From Variovorax sp. OK212 (lineage in GTDB: Bacteria; Pseudomonadota; Gammaproteobacteria; Burkholderiales; Burkholderiaceae_C): 64,000 nucleotides of DNA. The stretch lies in contig NZ_FOLP01000002.1 in NCBI RefSeq assembly GCF_900112425.1, forward strand, positions 763,672 to 827,671, read 5' to 3'. The notes under the pieces are model-generated. The model saw only the letters and a program-made list of their open reading frames with translations, was not told the DNA's origin and did no database searches. The translations under genes and the position numbers were made by a program. This document shows, in pieces, positions 1-8,050 of the stretch; the stretch's first letter is position 1, and each line of letters begins with the position of its first letter.

Positions 1-131
1 CATTGCGCGGCCTGCCGCTGCCGGTGATCGGCCGCATCGCGGAAGACCGCCTGCTGCTCGACCTGCGCTGCCTCGAAGACAGCACCGAATTCGTGGCGCA
101 ACTGCCGTTGCTGCGCGAGCGCCTGCAATGA
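1..131 (+). CDS. selA: SelA, L-seryl-tRNA(Sec) selenium transferase, C-terminal end only
   Basis: The last 42 codons before a TGA at 129-131 read [20 protein letters not shown] and onward to LLRERLQ. This is the typical tail of SelA, the PLP enzyme that converts Ser-tRNA(Sec) to Sec-tRNA(Sec) using selenophosphate. The catalytic part lies upstream of the window, so no active-site residue can be checked. The identification leans on the tail motif ([14 protein letters not shown]) and on selB and selC following directly on the same strand. Confidence 0.85.
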   Translation, partial: LRGLPLPVIGRIAEDRLLLDLRCLEDSTEFVAQLPLLRERLQ

Positions 132-157
132 CGCCCACCTGCCTCCCTCGTATTTCT

Positions 158-266
158 CCCTCCCCCTCTGGGGGAGGGCCGGGGTGGGGGCACAACGGCC
201 TCCCAAAATACGCAGCGCCCGATCGAAGCCCCGCCCCCATCCCAACCTTCCCCCAACGTGGGAAGG
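158..266. repeat. Paired palindromic intergenic repeat (BIME-like), selA-selB gap
   Basis: A perfect hairpin with CCCTCCCCC at 158-166, loop TCT, and GGGGGAGGG at 170-178 is followed by GGGGTGGGGG. A second hairpin has CCTTCCC at 246-252 and GGGAAGG at 260-266, preceded by an inverted form of the flanking motif (GCCCCGCCCCCATCCC). The two units point in opposite directions. The same family recurs near 2314-2340, 4371-4480 and 49030-49140. Confidence 0.7.
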
Positions 267-282
267 CGCAAGCCCGCAAGCC

Positions 283-2187
283 ATGATCATCGGTACCGCG
301 GGCCACATCGACCACGGCAAGACCACGCTGGTGCGCGCCCTCACCGGCGTCGACACCGACCGCCTACCCGAAGAAAAGCGCCGCGGCATCTCCATCGAAC
401 TCGGCTACGCCTACCTGCACGCGCCCGGCGTGTCGCTGGGCTTCGTCGACGTGCCGGGCCACGAGCGCCTGCTGCACACCATGCTGGCCGGCGCCACCGG
501 CATCGACCACGCGCTGCTGGTGGTGGCCGCCGACGACGGCGTGATGCCGCAGACGCGCGAGCACCTGGCCGTGGTCGCGCTGCTGGGCGTGCAGGAGGCG
601 ACGGTGGCCATCACCAAGATCGACCGCATCGACGCGGCCACGCGCGCGGCGCGTCTGGCCGAGGTGCAGGCGGACATCGCCGCGCTGCTGGCACCGACGC
701 CGCTGGCGCATTCGCCGATGCTCGCGGTATCGGCAACGACCGGCGACGGCATCGACGCGCTGCGCGAGCGGCTGCTCGATGCGGCACGCCGCGAGCATGC
801 GCATGAAGACGGCCTCGCCTTCCGCCTGGCCGTGGACCGCGCCTTCACGCTGTCGGGCGTCGGCACCGTCGTTACCGGCACGGTCTTCAGCGGCAGCGTG
901 CGCATCGGCGACGAGCTGGGCGTCGTGCCCAGTGGCCACACGGTGCGCGTGCGCGGCATCCATGCGCAGAACCAGAAGGCCGAATCGGCCCATGCAGGCC
1001 AGCGCTGTGCCCTGGCGCTGGCCGGTGTCACGAAGGACCAGATGCACCGCGGCGACTGGGCCTGCGCGCCCGCCATCGCCCTCACGACGGACCGCATCGA
1101 CGTGCGGCTCACGCTGTGGCCCGATGAACAGAAGCCGATGCGCTCGGGCACGACGGTGCATGCGCACCTGGGCGCCAGCGACGTGATGGCATCGCTCGCG
1201 CTGCTCGACCGCGATGCGCTCGCGCCGGGAGAAACCGCCCTCGCCCAGCTCGTGCTGAAAGACGGCGTCGGCGCATGGCATGGCGACCGCGGTGTGCTGC
1301 GCGATGCCTCCGCCACGCGCACCGTGGCCGGCGTGCGCGTGCTCGACCCGTTCGCGCCGGTGCGCTACCGGCGCACGCCGGAACGCCTGCGCACGCTGGC
1401 CGCGTGGTCCATCGACGATCGCCCCTCGCGCGTGGCCGCGCTGCTGCACAACGCACCGCTGGGCCTCGACACCGGGCGGCTGGCGCGCGCCCTCTCGCTG
1501 GCGAACGACGCCGCACTGCCGCTGCCCGGCGATGCCGTGCGCGTCGCGCACACCGCCATCGCGCGATCGCACTTGGACGCGCTCGAGGCGCAGATCGCCG
1601 CGCGCCTCGCGGACTTTCATCGCGCCGCGCCCGACGAGGTCGGCCCCGACGCGCGCCGGCTCAAGCGCCTCGCCGGCCCGCGCACCGACGATGCACTCTG
1701 GCGCCATGCACTCGACGCCCTCGTCACGCGCGGCGCGCTGGTGCGCAGCGGCACCTGGCTGCACCTGCCCGACCACGCGGCGCGCCTCGACGAGGCCGAA
1801 CACAAGCTCGCGCAGAAGCTGCTGCCCCGGCTGGCCGACGGCGGCTTCGATCCGCCGTGGGTGCGCGACCTGGCGAAGGACTGCGCGGCGAGCGAGCCGA
1901 TGGTGCGCCAGACGCTCGCGAGCCTTGCACGGCGCGGCGAGGCCTTCCAGGTGGTGAAGGACTTGTACTATCCGCTCGCCACCGTCGAGCGGCTCGCGGC
2001 CATCGCGCGCGACTGCCTCGACGGGCCGGAAGGCTTGCAGGCTTCAAGCTTTCGCGATGCGACGGGGCTGGGGCGCAAGCGCGCGATCCAGCTGCTGGAG
2101 TTTTTCGACCGCGTGGGGCTGACGCGGCGCGTGAAGGACGCGCACCTGCTGCGGCCCGACACGTCGTTGTTCGGGGCGAGGCCGTGA
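283..2187 (+). CDS. selB: SelB, selenocysteine-specific elongation factor
   Basis: SelB is a GTPase that carries Sec-tRNA(Sec) to the ribosome and binds the SECIS hairpin of selenoprotein mRNAs. The 634-residue product has the G-domain motifs GHIDHGKT (residues 7-14), DVPGH (56-60) and TKID (111-114), EF-Tu-like beta-barrel domains in the middle, and a long C-terminal part (from about residue 380) fitting the winged-helix repeats that bind mRNA. The ATG at 283 was chosen because family homology begins with [15 protein letters not shown]; an in-frame GTG at 184 would add 33 unlikely residues made of repeat DNA. It follows selA and is 17 bases upstream of selC. Confidence 0.96.
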   Translation: MIIGTAGHIDHGKTTLVRALTGVDTDRLPEEKRRGISIELGYAYLHAPGVSLGFVDVPGHERLLHTMLAGATGIDHALLVVAADDGVMPQTREHLAVVALLGVQEATVAITKIDRIDAATRAARLAEVQADIAALLAPTPLAHSPMLAVSATTGDGIDALRERLLDAARREHAHEDGLAFRLAVDRAFTLSGVGTVVTGTVFSGSVRIGDELGVVPSGHTVRVRGIHAQNQKAESAHAGQRCALALAGVTKDQMHRGDWACAPAIALTTDRIDVRLTLWPDEQKPMRSGTTVHAHLGASDVMASLALLDRDALAPGETALAQLVLKDGVGAWHGDRGVLRDASATRTVAGVRVLDPFAPVRYRRTPERLRTLAAWSIDDRPSRVAALLHNAPLGLDTGRLARALSLANDAALPLPGDAVRVAHTAIARSHLDALEAQIAARLADFHRAAPDEVGPDARRLKRLAGPRTDDALWRHALDALVTRGALVRSGTWLHLPDHAARLDEAEHKLAQKLLPRLADGGFDPPWVRDLAKDCAASEPMVRQTLASLARRGEAFQVVKDLYYPLATVERLAAIARDCLDGPEGLQASSFRDATGLGRKRAIQLLEFFDRVGLTRRVKDAHLLRPDTSLFGARP

Positions 2188-2204
2188 ACGACGAAGACAG
2201 TCAT

Positions 2205-2297
2205 GGGAGGGGATCGTCCCTGGTGGGGCGGCCGGGCTTCAAACCCGGTGGGTGGCGCCAGTCGTCGCCGGGAGGGTTCGACTCCCTCCCCCTTCCG
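2205..2297 (+). tRNA. selC: tRNA-Sec (anticodon UCA)
   Basis: The sequence folds as a long selenocysteine tRNA. An 8-bp acceptor stem pairs GGGAGGGG (2205-2212) with CCCCTTCC (2289-2296), with one G-T pair. The T arm is GAGGG, TTCGACT, CCCTC (2272-2288), giving the bacterial 8+5 arrangement. The anticodon loop GCTTCAAAC carries TCA, and there is a long GC-rich variable arm. Spacing from the acceptor stem to the anticodon matches E. coli selC base for base in length. G at 2297 is the discriminator; the next three bases are CCG, so a CCA end is apparently not encoded. Confidence 0.95.
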
Positions 2298-2313
2298 CCG
2301 CATTTCTTGTCTT

Positions 2314-2340
2314 GCTCCTTCCCCTTCCGGGGGAGGGAGC
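2314..2340. repeat. Palindromic repeat between selC and selD, possible two-way terminator
   Basis: An imperfect hairpin, GCTCCTTCCCC with GGGGGAGGGAGC, sits in the short gap between convergent selC and selD. It belongs to the same family as the 158-266 element. Its place between convergent genes suggests it could also end transcription, but there is no clear T run. Confidence 0.5.
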
Positions 2341-2351
2341 AATGCGGGGAC

Positions 2352-3419
2352 TCAGGGCACCACGCGCAGCGAAGGCGCACCGGCCTCGACACGGCCGATG
2401 ACCGCGGCCTTCGCAAAACCCTCGTCGCGGAAGATCTTCAGCACCGCATCGACCGCTTCCGGCGCACAGCTCACGAGCAGGCCGCCCGAGGTCTGCGGAT
2501 CGCTCAGCAGGTCCTTCGCGGTGGCCGGCAGGCCGGACGCCAGTTCGACGTCGGCGCCATAGCCGGCCCAGTTGCGGCCCGACGCACCCGTCACGAAACC
2601 GCCGGCCGCCATGGCCACCACGTTGTCGAGCAGCGGCACCTTCGACCACTCGACCACCGCCGTCAGCCTGGCGCCGCGCGCCAGCTCGAGCGTGTGGCCG
2701 GCCAGGCCGAAGCCCGTCACGTCGGTCAGCGCATGCACGCCGTCGAGCGCCGCGAGCGCCATGCCGGGCGTGTTGAGCTTGGTCGTGTTCTCGATGAGCT
2801 GGCGATAGCCCGTCTCGGACAGCTGCTCCTTCTTGAGCGCGGCCGACAGCACGCCCACGCCCAGCGGCTTGCCCAGCACCAGCACGTCGCCGGCCTTCGC
2901 ATCGGCATTGCGGCGCACGCGCTTCGGGTGCACCAGGCCCATGGCGACGAGCCCGTAGATCGGCTCGACCGAATCGATGGTGTGGCCGCCCGCAATCGGG
3001 ATGCCGGCGGCACGGCACACGTCCTGGCCGCCGCGCACGATCTCGGCAATCACCTCCACCGGCAGCTGGTTGATCGGCATGGCCACCAGCGCCAGCGCCA
3101 TGATCGGCCGGCCGCCCATGGCGTACACGTCGCTGATCGCGTTGGTCGCGGCGATGCGGCCGAACTCGTAGGGGTCGTCCACGATGGGCATGAAGAAGTC
3201 GGTGGTGGCGATCAGCGCCTGCTCGTCGTTGAGCCTGTAGACGGCCGCGTCGTCGGCGGTCTCGATGCCCACCATGAGCTCGGGCGGGATCATGCCGCCG
3301 GCGTGGTTCTTCAGGATCTGCGAGAGCACGCCGGGCGCGATCTTGCAGCCGCAGCCGCCGCCATGCGAAAAACTCGTGAGGCGCAAGGGCGCGAGCGGGT
3401 TCAGGAGCGTTGGGTTCAT
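2352..3419 (-). CDS. selD: SelD, selenide water dikinase (selenophosphate synthetase)
   Basis: SelD makes selenophosphate from selenide and ATP; this is the Se donor for both SelA and MnmH. The 355-residue protein has the N-terminal active loop SHGGGCGCKIAPG, with Cys23 and Lys26 matching E. coli Cys17 and Lys20. It is therefore the Cys form and not itself a selenoprotein. Family motifs such as TDFFMP, NAISDVYAMGG and LTDVTGFGLAGH follow. The ATG at 3419 is set by homology. No Shine-Dalgarno is visible, and a GATAAT -10-like hexamer lies only 7 bases upstream, which would give a leaderless mRNA. It is divergent from the selenium-type ABC operon. Confidence 0.96.
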   Translation of the reverse strand: MNPTLLNPLAPLRLTSFSHGGGCGCKIAPGVLSQILKNHAGGMIPPELMVGIETADDAAVYRLNDEQALIATTDFFMPIVDDPYEFGRIAATNAISDVYAMGGRPIMALALVAMPINQLPVEVIAEIVRGGQDVCRAAGIPIAGGHTIDSVEPIYGLVAMGLVHPKRVRRNADAKAGDVLVLGKPLGVGVLSAALKKEQLSETGYRQLIENTTKLNTPGMALAALDGVHALTDVTGFGLAGHTLELARGARLTAVVEWSKVPLLDNVVAMAAGGFVTGASGRNWAGYGADVELASGLPATAKDLLSDPQTSGGLLVSCAPEAVDAVLKIFRDEGFAKAAVIGRVEAGAPSLRVVP

Positions 3420-3494
3420 GGGGCCGATTATCGAAGCGGCCCTGCTTTCTACAATCCCGTCCTTTCCTAACCCGCACGTCCCCGAGGCACATCC
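3420..3494. promoter_or_regulatory. Divergent promoter region, selD / ABC importer
   Basis: This 75-base gap holds a minus-strand GATAAT (3432-3427) for selD and a plus-strand TACAAT (3450-3455) for the importer, exactly 17 bases apart. Each lies where the other promoter's -35 would be, so the two would compete. The -35 matches are poor. This is inference from hexamer matches only. Confidence 0.45.
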
Positions 3495-4352
3495 ATGAAG
3501 AAGACTCTCACCCACATGGCGCTCGCGCTGGCCTTTTCCGCCGCGAGCGTCGGCGCCCTCGCCCAAGGCGTGCTGCGCGTCTCGGCCATTCCCGACGAGG
3601 CGCCCACCGAGCTGCAGCGCAAGTTCACGCCGCTGGGCGACTACCTGAAGAAGGAAACCGGCATGGACGTGCAGTTCACGCCCGTGACCGACTACGCCGC
3701 CGTGGTCGAAGGGCTGGCCACCAACAAGATCGACATGGCCTGGCTCGGCGGCTTCACCTACGTGCAGGCGCGCATCCGCACCAACGGCGGCGCGGTGCCG
3801 ATCGTGCAGCGCGCCGAAGACGAGGTGTTCACCAGCAAGTTCATCGTGCCGATCGACAGCCCCGCCAAGACGCTGGCCGACCTGAAGGGCAAGACCTTTG
3901 CGTTCGGCGCGCCCTCGTCCACCTCGGGCAGCCTGATGCCGCGCTACTTCCTGCTGCAGGCCGGCATCAATCCCGAGAAGGACTTCAAGACGGTCGCGTT
4001 CTCCGGCGCGCACGACGCCACCGTGGCCTTCGTGGCCGCATCGCGCGCCGAAGCGGGCGTGCTCAACGCGTCGGTGTGGGACAAGCTGGTCGAGTCCAAG
4101 AACCCGAACGCCGCCAAGGTGCGCGTGCTGGCGACCACGCCGACCTACTACGACTACAACTGGACGGTGCGCCCGGGCATGGACCCGGCGCTGCAGAAGA
4201 AGCTGACCGACGCGTTCCTCAAGCTCGACCCGGCCAACCCGGCGCACAAGGAAATCATGGCGCTGCAGCGCGCGAGCAAGTTCATTCCGACGAAGTCGTC
4301 GAACTACGACGGGATCGAGACGGCGGGCAAGTCGGCGGGTTTGATCAAGTGA
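3495..4352 (+). CDS. Periplasmic binding protein of a PhnD-type ABC importer, probably for an oxidised selenium anion
   Basis: This 285-residue protein starts with a clear signal peptide (MKKTLTHMALALAFSAASVGALA) and has the PhnD-like fold signs: IPDEAPTELQRKFTPLGDYL, the VEGLATNKIDMAWLGGFTYV segment and a GAPSSTSGSLMPRYFL anion-site segment. PhnD relatives bind phosphonate, phosphite or phosphate. A known clade sits beside selD and is named as putative selenate-binding. Position next to selD and mnmH supports that assignment here; the substrate is inferred from context. An SD-like GAGG precedes the ATG. It heads an operon with an ATPase and two permeases. Confidence 0.85.
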   Translation: MKKTLTHMALALAFSAASVGALAQGVLRVSAIPDEAPTELQRKFTPLGDYLKKETGMDVQFTPVTDYAAVVEGLATNKIDMAWLGGFTYVQARIRTNGGAVPIVQRAEDEVFTSKFIVPIDSPAKTLADLKGKTFAFGAPSSTSGSLMPRYFLLQAGINPEKDFKTVAFSGAHDATVAFVAASRAEAGVLNASVWDKLVESKNPNAAKVRVLATTPTYYDYNWTVRPGMDPALQKKLTDAFLKLDPANPAHKEIMALQRASKFIPTKSSNYDGIETAGKSAGLIK

Positions 4353-4370
4353 TTCTTTGGCAGGCGGGGG

Positions 4371-4480
4371 CACCCTCACCCCAGCCCTCTCCCGCGAGCG
4401 GGAGAGGGAGAGGGAGCCAATACCGACAGGCCGGCTCCGTCTTGCCCCCTCTCCCGCTTGCGGGAGAGGGTCGGGGTGAA
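4371..4480. repeat. Two inverted palindromic repeat units (BIME-like) inside the ABC operon
   Basis: Unit one is CCCTCTCCCG (4385-4394), loop CGAG, CGGGAGAGGG (4399-4408). Unit two is CCCTCTCCCGC (4447-4457), loop TT, GCGGGAGAGGG (4460-4470). The first is flanked by CACCCTCACCCCAG and the second by its inverse TCGGGGTGAAG, so the units face opposite ways. They separate the binding-protein gene from its ATPase gene, where a stem-loop could protect or end the upstream message. Confidence 0.75.
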
Positions 4481-4506
4481 GGAACGCCCTCCGAAAGCCC
4501 CACTGC

Positions 4507-5322
4507 GTGAGCTTCTCCCTCAACGCCATCGGCGTCGTCCACCCCAACGGCCACCGCGCCCTGAACAGCGTGACGCTCGCCGCCCACAAGGGCGAACGCA
4601 TCGCCGTCATCGGGCCTTCGGGCGCCGGCAAGACCACGTTGCTGCGCGTGCTCGGTGCCGCGCTGCGGCCCACCGAAGGTGAAGTCGAAGCCCTGGGCAC
4701 CCACCCGTGGCAATTGCCGGCCGCGGCGCTCAAGAAGCTGCGCGCCCGCATCGCCACCGTGCACCAGTCGCCGCCCATCGCCCCGCGCCTGCGCGTGGTC
4801 ACCGCCGTGCTCGCGGGCCGGCTCGGCGAATGGTCGACGCTGCGTGCACTCCGCTCCCTTTTCCACCCGTCGGACATCGCAGGCGCGCACGAGGCGCTGT
4901 CGCGCCTGTCCATGGAAGACCGCCTGTTCGACCGCTGCGACCGCCTTTCGGGTGGGCAGCTGCAGCGCGTGGGCATTGCGCGCGCGCTCTACCAGCGTCC
5001 CGACCTGCTGCTGGCCGACGAACCCGTGTCCGCCCTCGACCCCACGCTGGCCGACGCCGCCATCGGCCAGCTCGTTGCACAAGGCGAAACCACCGGCGCC
5101 ACGCTGGTCGCCTCGCTGCACGCGGTGGACCTGGCGCTGCGCTGGTTCCCGCGCATCGTCGGCATGCGCAACGCGCAGGTGATGTTCGACCTGCCCGCCG
5201 CGCAGGTCACGCCCGCCATGCTCGACGCGCTCTATGCGAGCGAGGGCGGCATCGCCACGCAGCGCCCCCTGCCGCCGGGCGCGGCGACTGAAGCGGCCTT
5301 TCACCGGCCAGATTGCCCTTGA
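4507..5322 (+). CDS. ABC importer ATPase, PhnC type
   Basis: This 271-residue ATPase powers the importer. It has Walker A GPSGAGKT (36-43), the signature LSGGQ (147-151) and Walker B LLLADE (167-172) followed by PVSALDP. The start is a GTG at 4507, since homology starts with the first residues ([14 protein letters not shown]). The stop overlaps the start of the next gene (TGATG at 5320-5324), which suggests coupled translation. The closest described relatives are the ATPases of phosphonate-type importers; selenium specificity is inferred from neighbours only. Confidence 0.88.
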   Translation: MSFSLNAIGVVHPNGHRALNSVTLAAHKGERIAVIGPSGAGKTTLLRVLGAALRPTEGEVEALGTHPWQLPAAALKKLRARIATVHQSPPIAPRLRVVTAVLAGRLGEWSTLRALRSLFHPSDIAGAHEALSRLSMEDRLFDRCDRLSGGQLQRVGIARALYQRPDLLLADEPVSALDPTLADAAIGQLVAQGETTGATLVASLHAVDLALRWFPRIVGMRNAQVMFDLPAAQVTPAMLDALYASEGGIATQRPLPPGAATEAAFHRPDCP

Positions 5323-6149
5323 TGAGCACCGCCATCGCGCAGCGCGATCCGCACGCCATGCGCCGGCTCGCCGGATGGCTGGCCGCGCTCGTCATCGCGT
5401 GGCCGATGCTCGCGCTCTCCGAATTCAAGCCGTGGGCGCTGTTCGAAGGCGGCAACCTCGCGGTGATCGGCGGCTTTCTCGCGGGCTTCTTTCCGCCCGA
5501 CGGGTCGCCCGCCTTCCTCGCCCTGCTCTTCAAGGCCACGCTGGAAACGCTGGCCATGGCCACGGCCGGCACCGCGCTGGCGCTGCTGATCGGCGCGCCG
5601 CTGGGCTTCGTGACCACGCGTGCGCTCTCCATCTCGCGCATCGGCCCGGGCCCCGGCCGCGTGCAGGCCGGCGTGGTGCGGCAGGCCGCGCGCTGGCTGC
5701 TGATGGTGCTGCGCGCCATTCCCGAGATCGTGTGGGCGCTGCTGTTCGTGCGCGCGCTCGGGCTGGGCCCCGCCTCGGGCGTGCTGGCGCTGGCCATCAC
5801 CTACGGCGGCATGCTGGGCAAGGTGTACGCCGAGATCCTCGAATCGACCGACACGCGCCCCGCGCGCGCGCTGCTCGAAAGCGGCAGCGGGCGCTTCGCC
5901 GCGCTGTGCTACGGCCTGCTGCCGAACACGGCGCAGGAGCTGGCCTCGTACACCGTGTACCGCTGGGAATGCGCGGTGCGCGCCTCGGTGGTGATGGGTT
6001 TCGTGGGCGCGGGCGGGCTGGGCCAGCTGATGGACCAGTCGATGAAGATGCTCAACGGCGGCGAGGCGAGCAGCATCCTGCTGGTGTTCCTGGCGCTGGT
6101 GCTGCTGGCCGACCTGCTGAGCAACGCATTGCGCAGGCTGCTCGCATGA
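5322..6149 (+). CDS. ABC importer permease 1, PhnE type
   Basis: This 275-residue inner-membrane protein has several hydrophobic helices and the binding-protein-dependent permease motif region (ALLESGSGRFAALCYGLLPNTAQELASYTVYRWECAVRASVVMGFVGAGGLG). The ATG at 5322 overlaps the ATPase stop. The gene ends in ATGA, overlapping the next permease gene, so the four importer genes form one operon. Having two different PhnE-like permeases suggests a heterodimeric channel. Confidence 0.87.
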   Translation: MSTAIAQRDPHAMRRLAGWLAALVIAWPMLALSEFKPWALFEGGNLAVIGGFLAGFFPPDGSPAFLALLFKATLETLAMATAGTALALLIGAPLGFVTTRALSISRIGPGPGRVQAGVVRQAARWLLMVLRAIPEIVWALLFVRALGLGPASGVLALAITYGGMLGKVYAEILESTDTRPARALLESGSGRFAALCYGLLPNTAQELASYTVYRWECAVRASVVMGFVGAGGLGQLMDQSMKMLNGGEASSILLVFLALVLLADLLSNALRRLLA

Positions 6150-6955
6150 CGACGACGCCCTCCTCCCTTCCTCCGCGTCCGCCGCCGTGCTGGCGCTGCC
6201 GCATCGCGCTGCTGCTGATCGGCGTGTCGGTGGTCGCGAGCTTCGTCTACCTGGGCATCGACTACCGCGCGCTGGGCTCGTCGGAGTCGCTGCGGCTCAT
6301 GGGCAAGTTCATTGCCGAGTTCTTCCCGCCCGACGTGTCGCCCGACTTCCTCGCCAGGGTCGGCCACGGCGCCTTGCAGACGCTCGCGGTGTCGGCGCTG
6401 GGCACGGTGCTGGCGGCGCTGGCGGGCGCGGTGCTCGCGCTGCCCGCCTCGGGCCGCGCGGGCTGGCTGCCGCGGCATGCCGCGCGCTTCGCGCTCAACT
6501 TTTTGCGCAGCGTGCCCGAGCTCGTATGGGCGGCGCTCATGGTGCTGGCCGCGGGCATCGGCCCGTTCGCCGGTGCGCTGGCCTTGTCGCTGCACACCAC
6601 CGGCGTGCTGGGCCGCCTCTTCGCCGAAGCGCTGGAGAACGCGCCGCGCGAGCCCGAGCATGCGCTCACGCTCTCGGGCGCCGGCCCGGTCGCGGCCTTC
6701 AGCTACGCCAGCCTGCCGATCGTGCTGCCGCAGTGGGTGGCCTACACGCTCTACCGCTGGGAAATGAACATCCGCATGGCCGCCGTGCTGGGCTTCGTGG
6801 GCGGCGGCGGGCTGGGCCAGCTGCTGTACTTCCACCTGTCGATCTTCCAGCAACAGCAGGCGATGACGGTGCTGATCGCGATGTTCGGGCTGGTCACGCT
6901 GGTCGACTTTGCGAGCGCTCGCTTGCGCCGTGGCCTCGGCCCGGCGTACGCATGA
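6146..6955 (+). CDS. ABC importer permease 2, PhnE type
   Basis: This 269-residue permease resembles permease 1 but is divergent. It shares the FPPDVSPDFLARVGHGALQTL segment (FPPDGSPAFLALLFKATLETL in permease 1) and the VAYTLYRWEMNIRMAAVLGFVGGGGLGQLL loop that contacts the ATPase. The ATG at 6146 overlaps the permease 1 stop. The pair probably arose by duplication. The gene ends 24 bases before mnmH, so mnmH is likely read in the same transcript. Confidence 0.87.
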   Translation: MTTTPSSLPPRPPPCWRCRIALLLIGVSVVASFVYLGIDYRALGSSESLRLMGKFIAEFFPPDVSPDFLARVGHGALQTLAVSALGTVLAALAGAVLALPASGRAGWLPRHAARFALNFLRSVPELVWAALMVLAAGIGPFAGALALSLHTTGVLGRLFAEALENAPREPEHALTLSGAGPVAAFSYASLPIVLPQWVAYTLYRWEMNIRMAAVLGFVGGGGLGQLLYFHLSIFQQQQAMTVLIAMFGLVTLVDFASARLRRGLGPAYA

Positions 6956-6979
6956 CAATCGGGGCATGAGGTTCCTGCC

Positions 6980-8050
6980 ATGAGTCATCGCCAGCCCGTG
7001 CGGGTGCCCGACCGCCACGCCTTCGACACGCTGATCGACGCGCGCTCGCCGGCCGAGTTCGCGCTCGACCACATTCCCGGCGCCATCAACTGTCCGGTGC
7101 TCGACGACGAGGAGCGCCGCATCGTCGGCACCATCTACGTCCAGACCGGTGCCTTCGAGGCGCGGCGCATCGGCGGCGCGATGGTCGCGGCCAACATCGC
7201 GCGGCACCTGCGCGACACGCTGGCCGACCGGCCCGAGAACTGGAAGCCGCTGGTCTACTGCTGGCGCGGCGGCATGCGCAGCGGCTCGATGGTCACCTGG
7301 CTGCGCCTGGTCGGCTGGGATGCGCAGCAGCTCGCGGGCGGCTACAAGAGCTTTCGCCGGCATGTGATCTCGCAGATCGATTCACTGACGCCGAAGCTCG
7401 ACCTGCGCGTGGTCTGCGGCGCCACCGGCAGCGCCAAGACGCGCGTGCTGCATGCGTTGGCCGCGCGCGGCGCGCAGGTGCTCGACCTGGAAGACTTCGC
7501 GAACCACAAGGGCTCGCTGCTCGGCTCGCTGCCGGGCGTGGCGCAACCGTCGCAGAAGCACTTCGAGACGCGCATTGCCGCCGTGCTCGAAACCGTCGAC
7601 CTCTCGCGCCCGCTGTATGTCGAGGGCGAGAGCATCCGCATCGGGCGGCTGTCATTGCCGCTGTCGCTGGTGGCGCAGATGCGCGCGGCGCCGTGCATCG
7701 AGGTCTCGGCCACGCCCGAGGCGCGGCTGGCCTACCTGCTGCGCGACTACGCCTACCTGGGCGACGACCGCGAGGCGCTCGCCGACAAGATGGGCGTGCT
7801 GAAGGAACTGCAGGGCAAGGAAACGGTGACGCGCTGGCAGCAATGGGCGCACGAGGCCGACCTGCCGCACCTGTTCGCCGAGCTGATGTCGCTGCACTAC
7901 GACCCGCACTACGAGAAGTCGCAGGAGCTGCACTTCCGCGCCTGGGCGAAGCGCCAGCGCGTGGCGGCGCCCGACCTGTCGGATCAGGGCATCGAGGCGG
8001 TGGCCGACGCGGTGCTGGCGCTCGGCGAAGGCGCGAGCCCGTCGGCATAG
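6980..8050 (+). CDS. mnmH: MnmH (SelU), tRNA 2-selenouridine synthase
   Basis: MnmH replaces sulfur with selenium at the wobble uridine of several tRNAs, using selenophosphate from SelD. The 356-residue protein has an N-terminal rhodanese domain with the active Cys94 in LVYCWRGGMRSGSM and a C-terminal P-loop domain with GATGSAKT (147-154). Length fits the family. It lies 24 bases behind the importer operon, so uptake and use of selenium may be co-expressed. Its last 67 bases overlap the 3' end of convergent fdhD. Confidence 0.95.
   Translation: MSHRQPVRVPDRHAFDTLIDARSPAEFALDHIPGAINCPVLDDEERRIVGTIYVQTGAFEARRIGGAMVAANIARHLRDTLADRPENWKPLVYCWRGGMRSGSMVTWLRLVGWDAQQLAGGYKSFRRHVISQIDSLTPKLDLRVVCGATGSAKTRVLHALAARGAQVLDLEDFANHKGSLLGSLPGVAQPSQKHFETRIAAVLETVDLSRPLYVEGESIRIGRLSLPLSLVAQMRAAPCIEVSATPEARLAYLLRDYAYLGDDREALADKMGVLKELQGKETVTRWQQWAHEADLPHLFAELMSLHYDPHYEKSQELHFRAWAKRQRVAAPDLSDQGIEAVADAVLALGEGASPSA

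Noticed and set aside
184..282. Possible upstream GTG start for SelB
   Set aside because: The added 33 residues come from palindromic repeat DNA and Pro/Arg-rich filler; SelB homology starts at [15 protein letters not shown].
2352..4976. A very long minus-strand open frame (874 codons) covering selD and running on through the importer genes
   Set aside because: Only the selD part has family motifs. The upstream part is antisense to clear importer genes and reads as low-complexity Arg/Ala/Gly-rich protein typical of high-GC shadow frames.
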